From Streptomyces griseorubiginosus (GTDB lineage Bacteria > Actinomycetota > Actinomycetes > Streptomycetales > Streptomycetaceae), in contig NZ_KQ948739.1 of the NCBI RefSeq assembly GCF_001514195.1, positions 299,304 through 363,303 on the forward strand: DNA of 64,000 nt. Direction: 5' to 3'. Below are positions 58,247 through 64,000 of this stretch, piece by piece. The position numbers were made by a program, and so were the translations under genes. How positions within the stretch are numbered: the stretch's first letter is position 1; each line of letters opens with the position of its first letter. The notes below the pieces were generated by a model, which did no database searches, was not told where the DNA came from, and saw nothing but the letters and a program-made list of their open reading frames with translations.

Positions 58247-61200
58247 ATGGCAGCCACTCACGAGAGCAGTGCTCTCGGCCTGCTCAACGAAGAGTTCAGC
58301 GCAGAGATCCGCGAACAGTTCGGCGACACCGCCCGTTTCTCCGGGGGTCACGCCGCCTCACCCCGCACGCTCGTCGACGTGCTCGACGCGTCCGTGCGGT
58401 CCTACCCCGACGAGCTCGCCCTGGACGACGGCACGACCCGGCTCACCTACCGGGTGCTGGCCGTCGAGGTGGAGCGGCTGCGCCGCAAGCTCGCCGCTGC
58501 CGGGGTCGGGCTCGGCGACCGGGTGGGCGTCCGGGTGCCGTCCGGCAGCAACGACCTGTACGTCGCGATCCTGGCCGTGCTCGCCGCCGGCGCCGCCTAC
58601 GTCCCCGTGGACGCCGAGGACCCCGACGAGCGGGCCGAGCTGGTGTTCGGGGAGGCCGAGGTGCGGGCCGTGGTCGGCGCCGGGCACGAGCTGACCGTGC
58701 ACGGCCGCGCCGAGGCTCCCGCGGCGCGGCCCGGCATCGACAACGACGCGTGGATCATCTTCACCTCCGGCTCCACCGGCAAGCCCAAGGGCGTCGCCGT
58801 CTCGCACCGCAGCGCGGCGGCCTTCGTGGACGCCGAGGCCAACCTGTTCCTGACCGACGACCCCATCGGCCCCGGTGACCGGGTGATGGCGGGTCTGTCG
58901 GTCGCCTTCGACGCCTCCTGCGAGGAGATGTGGCTGGCGTGGCGGTACGGGGCCTGTCTGGTGCCGGTGCCGCGGGCGCAGGTCAGGAGCGGAGCCGATC
59001 TCGGACCCTGGCTGGTCGAGCAGGAGATCACGGTCGTGTCGACCGTGCCGACGCTCGCCGCGCTGTGGGAGCCCGAGACGCTCAACGACGTACGGCTGCT
59101 GATCTTCGGCGGCGAGGCCTGTCCGCCCGAGCTGGCGCAGCGGCTGGTCACCGAGGGGCGCGAGGTGTGGAACACCTACGGTCCGACGGAGGCGACCGTG
59201 GTGGCCTGTGCCTCGCTCATGTCCGGTGCGGAGCCGATCCGGATCGGGCTGCCGCTGGACGGCTGGGAGCTGGCCGTGGTGGACGAGGCCGGGGAGCCCG
59301 TTCCGATGGGCGCGAGCGGGCAGCTGGTGATCGGCGGGGTCGGGCTGGCCCGGTACCTGGACGCCGAGAAGGACGCGGAGAAGTACGCGCCGCTGAAGTC
59401 GCTGGGCTGGGAGCGGGCGTACCGCAGTGGTGACCTGGTGAAGGCGGAGCCCGAGGGGCTGGTCTTCCTCGGGCGGGCCGACGAGCAGATCAAGCTCGGC
59501 GGCCGGCGGATCGAGCTCGGTGAGGTCGACGCGGCCCTCCAGGCGCTGCCCGGGGTCGCGGGAGCGGCCGCCGCCGTGCGCACCGCCCGCAGCGGCAACC
59601 AGCTCCTGGTCGGGTACGTCGTCACGCAGGACGGCTGGGACCAGGCGGCCGCGGTCGCGAAGCTGCGGGCCGAACTCCCCGCCGCGCTGGTGCCGTTGCT
59701 GGCCCCGGTCGAGGACCTGCCGACCCGCACCTCCGGCAAGGTGGACCGCAACGCCCTGCCCTGGCCGCTGGAGGGGCTCGAAGGCGCCGTGCAGAGCGAG
59801 GAGTTGTACGGCACCGAGGCCTGGCTCGCCGAGCAGTGGGCGGAGGTGCTGGGCATGCCGGTCTCCAGTGCCCGTGACGACTTCTTCGCGATCGGCGGAT
59901 CCAGTCTGGCCGCCGCCCAGTTGACCACCCGGCTGCGCACCCGCTACCCGAGCGCGGCCGTCCTCGACATCTACCAGCAGCCCACGCTGCGGAAGTTGGC
60001 CCGGCGGCTGGAGGAGTCGGCCCAGGACGACAGCGCGGCGCGGGTGATCGCGCCGGTGCCGCTGCGGGCCAAGTCGATTCAACTCCTCGTCCTGCTGCCC
60101 CTGTTCACCCTGATGGGGCTGCGCTGGATGGTGCCGCTGGCCGCGCTCGGCCATGTCCTGCCGTACTCCTGGCTGCCGGACGTCTCCTGGTGGCTGGTCG
60201 GAGCCGGGGCCCTGCTGCTGTTCAGTCCGCCCGGGCGGCTCGCCCTGGCGGCGGGCGGGGCGCGGCTGTTGCTGCGCGGGGTGCAGCCCGGCCGTCACCC
60301 GCGCGGTGGCAGCGTCCATCTGCGGCTGTGGACGGCCGAGCGGCTCGCCGAGTTCACCGGCGCGACCTCGCTGACCGGCTCCTGGCTGGAGCGGTACGCG
60401 CGGGCGCTGGGCGCAAAGGTCGGTCAGGACGTGGACCTGCACTCGCTGCCGCCGGTGACCGGCATGCTCAAGCTGGGCCGGGGCGCGGCGGTGGAGTCCG
60501 AGGTGGACCTGTCCGGCTGGTGGCTGGACGGCGACCGGCTGGAGATCGGCCAGGTCAAGGTGGGTGCGCACGCGGTCGTCGGGACCCGCAGCATGCTCTT
60601 CCCGGGCGCCCGGGTCGGCAAGCGGGCCGAGGTGGCACCGGGTTCGGCGGTCACCGGTCAGATCCCGACCGGTCAGCGCTGGGCGGGCGCGCCCGCGGTC
60701 AAGCTCGGCAAGGCCAAGCGGAACTGGCCGAAGGAGCGGCCGGTGCGGGGCACGTGGTGGCGGGTGATGTACGGCGTCACGGGCTTCGCGCTCAGTGCGC
60801 TGCCGGTGCTCGCCGGAGGGGCGGCCCTCCTCGTGGCCCACGCGATCGTCATGCCGGAGCTCACGGCCGCCGGTGTGGCCCTCGCGCTGGTCCCGGCCAC
60901 GCTCGCCTTCGGGCTCGCCTACGCGCTGCTGCTCCTGGTCGCCGTACGGTTGCTCAGCCTGGGGCTGCGCGAGGGGACGTATCCGACGCACAGCCGCATC
61001 GGGTGGCAGGCGTGGACCGTGACGCAGCTGATGGACCGCTCGCGCGAGACGCTGTTCCCGCTCTACGCCGGTCTGGTCACCCCGGTGTGGCTGCGGCTGC
61101 TCGGGATGCGGATCGGGCGCGGGGCCGAGGTGTCGACGGTGCTGGCGCTGCCGAGCCTGACCACGGTCGGTGAGGGCGCGTTCCTGGCCGACGACACGCT

Positions 61201-62110
61201 GACCGCGCCATACGAGCTCGGTGGCGGCTGGGTGCGGATAGGGCGTGCGGAGATCGGGCGGCGGGCGTTCCTCGGGAACTCCGGGATGACCGCGCCCGGG
61301 CGGACCGTACCGGACGGCGGTCTGGTGGGTGTGCTGTCGGCGACGCCGAAGAAGGCCAAGAAGGGCACGTCGTATCTGGGGCTGCCGCCGGTGAAGCTGC
61401 CGCGCAGCACGGCCGACAGCGATCAGAGCCGGACGTACGAGCCCTCGGCGGGGCTGCTGTGGGCGCGTGGTCTGGTGGAGCTGTGCCGGATCGTGCCGGT
61501 GTTCTGCTCGGCGGGGCTCGCGGTGCTGACGATCGCCGCGCTGTGTGTGCTGGGGCCGTGGGCCTGGCTGCTTGCCGGGGTGGTGCTGCTGGCCGCCGGG
61601 GTGGCGGCGGGGCTCGTGTCGGTGATCGCGAAGTGGCTGCTGGTGGGGCGGCACCGGAGCGGGGAGCACCCGCTGTGGAGTGGCTTCGTGTGGCGCAACG
61701 AGCTCGCGGACACCTTCGTCGAGGTGCTGGCGGTGCCGTGGCTGGCGGGTTCGGTGCCCGGTACGCCGCTGATGACGGCGTGGCTGCGGGGGCTCGGTGC
61801 GAAGATCGGCAAGGGCGTCTGGGTGGAGAGCTACTGGCTGCCCGAGACCGACCTGGTGACGCTGGAGGACGCGGTGACGGTCAACCGGGGCTGTGTGCTC
61901 CAGACCCACCTCTTCCACGACCGGATCTTGCGGACGGATACTGTTGTTCTCCGTGAGGGCGCCACGCTGGGCCCTGGCGGGATCGTGCTGCCCGGCAGCA
62001 CGGTCGGGGCCCGCACCACGCTGGGTCCCGCGTCGCTCGTCATGGCCGCGGAGTCCGTCCCGGACGACACCCGCTGGCTCGGCAACCCGATCGAGGCATG
62101 GCGTCCCTGA
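58247..62110 (+). CDS. Pls/PosA-family membrane NRPS (candidate cationic poly(amino acid) synthetase)
   Basis: A 1287-residue single-module enzyme with the layout of epsilon-poly-L-lysine synthetase Pls (about 1319 aa). Adenylation domain, residues ~35-510: A3 FTSGSTGKPKGVAVSH (from 170), A5 NTYGPTEATVV, A8-like GGRRIELGEVD, A10 RTSGKVDRNALP. Carrier domain: DDFFAIGGSSL with Ser553 for phosphopantetheine. Then six membrane helices in three pairs (about 610-665, 842-908, 1075-1135), each followed by a soluble domain with left-handed beta-helix-like repeats (AVVGTRSMLFPGARVGKRAE; GATLGPGGIVLPGSTVGART), as in the C1-C3 domains of Pls. There is no condensation or thioesterase domain. By-eye specificity code D222-A223-E226-S265-I286-G288-T310-V318-V319 resembles the lysine code. 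ATG 58247 has GAGGACC upstream. Confidence 0.88.
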   Translation: MAATHESSALGLLNEEFSAEIREQFGDTARFSGGHAASPRTLVDVLDASVRSYPDELALDDGTTRLTYRVLAVEVERLRRKLAAAGVGLGDRVGVRVPSGSNDLYVAILAVLAAGAAYVPVDAEDPDERAELVFGEAEVRAVVGAGHELTVHGRAEAPAARPGIDNDAWIIFTSGSTGKPKGVAVSHRSAAAFVDAEANLFLTDDPIGPGDRVMAGLSVAFDASCEEMWLAWRYGACLVPVPRAQVRSGADLGPWLVEQEITVVSTVPTLAALWEPETLNDVRLLIFGGEACPPELAQRLVTEGREVWNTYGPTEATVVACASLMSGAEPIRIGLPLDGWELAVVDEAGEPVPMGASGQLVIGGVGLARYLDAEKDAEKYAPLKSLGWERAYRSGDLVKAEPEGLVFLGRADEQIKLGGRRIELGEVDAALQALPGVAGAAAAVRTARSGNQLLVGYVVTQDGWDQAAAVAKLRAELPAALVPLLAPVEDLPTRTSGKVDRNALPWPLEGLEGAVQSEELYGTEAWLAEQWAEVLGMPVSSARDDFFAIGGSSLAAAQLTTRLRTRYPSAAVLDIYQQPTLRKLARRLEESAQDDSAARVIAPVPLRAKSIQLLVLLPLFTLMGLRWMVPLAALGHVLPYSWLPDVSWWLVGAGALLLFSPPGRLALAAGGARLLLRGVQPGRHPRGGSVHLRLWTAERLAEFTGATSLTGSWLERYARALGAKVGQDVDLHSLPPVTGMLKLGRGAAVESEVDLSGWWLDGDRLEIGQVKVGAHAVVGTRSMLFPGARVGKRAEVAPGSAVTGQIPTGQRWAGAPAVKLGKAKRNWPKERPVRGTWWRVMYGVTGFALSALPVLAGGAALLVAHAIVMPELTAAGVALALVPATLAFGLAYALLLLVAVRLLSLGLREGTYPTHSRIGWQAWTVTQLMDRSRETLFPLYAGLVTPVWLRLLGMRIGRGAEVSTVLALPSLTTVGEGAFLADDTLTAPYELGGGWVRIGRAEIGRRAFLGNSGMTAPGRTVPDGGLVGVLSATPKKAKKGTSYLGLPPVKLPRSTADSDQSRTYEPSAGLLWARGLVELCRIVPVFCSAGLAVLTIAALCVLGPWAWLLAGVVLLAAGVAAGLVSVIAKWLLVGRHRSGEHPLWSGFVWRNELADTFVEVLAVPWLAGSVPGTPLMTAWLRGLGAKIGKGVWVESYWLPETDLVTLEDAVTVNRGCVLQTHLFHDRILRTDTVVLREGATLGPGGIVLPGSTVGARTTLGPASLVMAAESVPDDTRWLGNPIEAWRP

Positions 62111-63564
62111 ACGCGGGCCACTCGGAGTCGGTGAGCGGTGTACCGGCGGATCCGAGTGGCGACGCGGCGCAGGGAGCGGAAGCGGCAGTGGCAGTTCAGC
62201 AGGCGGCGGGTTCGGACCCGTACTTCCCGGACCACGGTGACGCCCGGTACCGGGTGCACCGGTACGAGCTCGCGCTGGACTACCGCCCCGCCCCGAACCG
62301 GCTGGCCGCGAGCGCCCGGATCAACGCCATAGCGGGGCGCTCGCCGCTCGCCGAGTTCATGCTCAACCTGTCCGACTTCAAGATCGGCCGGGTGCGGGTG
62401 GACGGGCGGCAGGCGCACTACACGCATCGCGGCGGCAAGCTGCGGGTCCGGCCCACGAAGCCGGTGCGCCCCGGGGCCGCGTTCACGGTCGAGGTGCACT
62501 GGTCGGGCAATCCCAAGCCGGTGAACAGCCCGTGGGGCGGGCTCGGCTGGGAGGAGCTGGAGGACGGGGCGCTGGTGGCGAGCCAGCCGATCGGGGCTCC
62601 GTCCTGGTACCCGTGCAACGACCGGCCCGCGGACAAGGCGTCGTACCAGATCTCGGTCACCACACCGTCGGCCTACGCGGTGGTGGCGGGCGGGCGGCTG
62701 CTGACCCGTACGACCAAGGCGTCCACGACGACCTGGGTGTACGAGCAGGCCGCGCCCACGTCCAGCTATCTCGTCGGGCTGGCGATCGGCAAGTACCAGA
62801 CGGTGCTGCTCGGCGACCCGGGCCCCGGCGGGGTGCCCCAGCACGGGCACATCCCGGCGCATCTGCTGCCGGAGTTCTCGCGGGACTTCGCGCGGCAGCC
62901 GCAGATGATGGACCTGTTCCAGGAGCTGTTCGGGCCCTACCCCTTCGACGAGTACGCGGTCCTCGTCACCGAGGAGGAGCTCGATGTGCCCGTCGAGGCC
63001 CAGGGGTTGTCGCTGTTCGGCGCCAACCACGTGGACGGGGCCCGGGGTTCGGAGCGGCTGGTCGCCCACGAGCTGGCCCACCAGTGGTTCGGCAACAGCG
63101 TCTCCATCGCGGACTGGCGGCACATCTGGCTGAACGAGGGATTCGCCAAGTACGCCGAGTGGCTGTGGTCCGAGCGCTCCGGCGGCCGTACGGCCCAGCA
63201 ACTCGCCGCCGCCGCGCACCGGTTGCTGTCCTCGCTCCCCCAGGACCTGCGCCTCGCGGACCCCGGCCGCAAGTCCATGTTCGACGACCGGCTCTACGAG
63301 CGCGGCGGGCTCACCGTGCACGCGATCCGCTGTGCGCTGGGCGACGAGGCGTTCTTCCGGATGCTGCGCGGCTGGGCCGGGCTGCACAAGGGCGGGGCCG
63401 TGACCACCGCGACCCTCGCGGCCCACGTGAACCGGTACGCGGACGAGTCGCTGGACGGCCTGTTCCGGGCCTGGGTGCACGGCGGGGCCCTGCCCGCGCT
63501 GCCGACGCTGGGTCCGGCACGGCCGGCGCATCCTCCGACCAACTCGGGGAAGGTGCAGCCGTGA
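62098..63564 (+). CDS. M1-family metallopeptidase
   Basis: A 488-residue gluzincin peptidase. Zinc motif H-E-L-A-H (His324, Glu325, His328) with the third ligand Glu347 in WLNEGFAKYAEWL, the exact H-E-x-x-H-x18-E spacing; catalytic Tyr is likely in DDRLYERGGLTVHAI. The N-terminal beta domain is present (DARYRVHRYELALDYRPAPN, PIGAPSWYPCNDRPADK). The exopeptidase motif GAMEN is replaced by VEAQGLSLFG, and there is no large C-terminal domain. No signal peptide is seen. ATG 62098 overlaps the NRPS gene by 13 nt. Streptomyces that make epsilon-poly-lysine carry a zinc aminopeptidase that degrades it, so this protein may trim or clear the polymer. Confidence 0.88.
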   Translation: MASLNAGHSESVSGVPADPSGDAAQGAEAAVAVQQAAGSDPYFPDHGDARYRVHRYELALDYRPAPNRLAASARINAIAGRSPLAEFMLNLSDFKIGRVRVDGRQAHYTHRGGKLRVRPTKPVRPGAAFTVEVHWSGNPKPVNSPWGGLGWEELEDGALVASQPIGAPSWYPCNDRPADKASYQISVTTPSAYAVVAGGRLLTRTTKASTTTWVYEQAAPTSSYLVGLAIGKYQTVLLGDPGPGGVPQHGHIPAHLLPEFSRDFARQPQMMDLFQELFGPYPFDEYAVLVTEEELDVPVEAQGLSLFGANHVDGARGSERLVAHELAHQWFGNSVSIADWRHIWLNEGFAKYAEWLWSERSGGRTAQQLAAAAHRLLSSLPQDLRLADPGRKSMFDDRLYERGGLTVHAIRCALGDEAFFRMLRGWAGLHKGGAVTTATLAAHVNRYADESLDGLFRAWVHGGALPALPTLGPARPAHPPTNSGKVQP

Positions 63565-63953
63565 GCCGCCGTGCCGCACGGCAGCGGCCCGGCTGTCCCT
63601 GCGGTCGTCCGGAGCCGTACGACGCCTGCTGCGGCCGCTTTCACCGGGGCGAGGCCGCCGCGCCGACGGCCGAGGCGCTGATGCGTTCGCGGTACAGCGC
63701 CTTCGTGAAGCTGGAGCGGGACTACCTGCTGCGCACCTGGCACCTCCGGACCCGTCCCGGTGCGCTGGAGCTCGACCCGGCCATGCGCTGGACGGGACTC
63801 GAGATCCTGGACACGACCGACGGTTCGGCCTTCCACACCACCGCCACGGTGACCTTCCGCGCCTCGTTCCGGGGCGGGTCCCTGCATGAGCGCAGCCGCT
63901 TCGAGCGGGTGGACGGGGCTTGGGTGTACGTCGACGGGGAGTTCCTGGACTAG
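63561..63953 (+). CDS. YchJ-family protein with SEC-C motif
   Basis: A 130-residue UPF0225/YchJ-type protein. The N-terminal zinc-binding SEC-C-like segment RPGCPCGRPEPYDACCGRFH is followed by ALMRSRYSAFVKLERDYLL and an NTF2-like domain ending FERVDGAWVYVDGEF. GTG 63561 overlaps the M1 gene by 4 nt, so it is the third gene of the operon. Its stop overlaps that of the next, convergent gene by 3-4 nt. Function unknown. Confidence 0.9.
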   Translation: MSRRAARQRPGCPCGRPEPYDACCGRFHRGEAAAPTAEALMRSRYSAFVKLERDYLLRTWHLRTRPGALELDPAMRWTGLEILDTTDGSAFHTTATVTFRASFRGGSLHERSRFERVDGAWVYVDGEFLD

Positions 63954-64000
63954 GGCGCGAGGATGTCCAGTTCGTGGAGCGCGCCCTCCGCGATCTCGCG
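63950..64000 (-). CDS. C-terminal fragment of an unidentified gene
   Basis: The last 16 codons of a minus-strand gene (REIAEGALHELDILAP, stop TAG at 63950-63952) that continues beyond the right edge. Too short to identify. The convergent overlap with the YchJ gene is what makes the frame credible. Confidence 0.5.
   Translation of the reverse strand, partial: REIAEGALHELDILAP

Noticed and set aside
58358..61918. A 1186-codon frame antisense to the Pls-like gene
   Set aside because: Arg/Gln/His/Pro-rich shadow with no ribosome site; the sense frame has clear NRPS motifs.

Overview
The window is a stretch of high-GC actinobacterial chromosome, almost certainly from a Streptomyces. The support is the very GC-rich codon third positions, frequent GTG starts with GGAGG-type ribosome sites, a Pup-proteasome system, a mycothiol ligase gene, two chaplins (chpC and chpH types), the gyl glycerol operon, and a gene order that, as I remember it, follows the S. 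coelicolor SCO1640-SCO1676 region closely. I see no rRNA, phage, insertion sequence or CRISPR array. There is one tRNA (Leu, GAG).

Layout. 1-10.3 kb: the pupylation/proteasome locus (FKBP-like lipoprotein fragment, pafA, an MFS exporter, a divergent LacI regulator, prcA, prcB, an endonuclease VII-like gene that overlaps prcB, pup, dop, and the mpa/arc ATPase). 10.5-21.4 kb: housekeeping and envelope genes (3Fe-4S type ferredoxin, a secreted protein, trmI, a site-2 protease head-to-head with a RecB-family nuclease, an orphan NarL-type response regulator, two tandem peptide-binding lipoproteins, a HAD phosphatase). 21.5-30.5 kb: metH, then gylR and the glpF-glpK-glpD glycerol operon, with matching operator sites in front of gylR and glpF.

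30.7-40.6 kb is the most accessory-looking part. It is a methionine-salvage module: a complete ABC importer of the ribose class in one operon with methylthioribose kinase (mtnK), divergent from mtnD-mtnC-mtnB, followed by a convergent mtnA and a FadR-type regulator with a 33-bp palindrome at its promoter. It lies between glpD and the PAC2/parJ gene, which I recall as adjacent in S. coelicolor, so it looks like an inserted or differentially lost block. It would import and/or recycle 5-methylthioribose to the methionine precursor KMTB; the last transaminase (mtnE) is not here.

40.7-57.7 kb returns to the conserved actinobacterial order: PAC2/ParJ, an SMP-30-like secreted protein, mshC, the SCO1664-family protein, DUF3090, a histidine phosphatase, CorA, a ferritin-like protein, an LLM oxidoreductase, an aldo/keto reductase, a RecD2-like protein that has lost its ATPase motifs, two small conserved proteins, chaplins and an M20 peptidase. 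After tRNA-Leu, 58.2-63.95 kb holds a tightly overlapping operon: a Pls/PosA-type single-module membrane NRPS whose specificity code reads like a lysine/cationic amino acid code, an M1-family metallopeptidase and a YchJ-family protein. By architecture this is a candidate cationic poly(amino acid) synthetase with its own hydrolase, and it is the lead functional hypothesis of the window.
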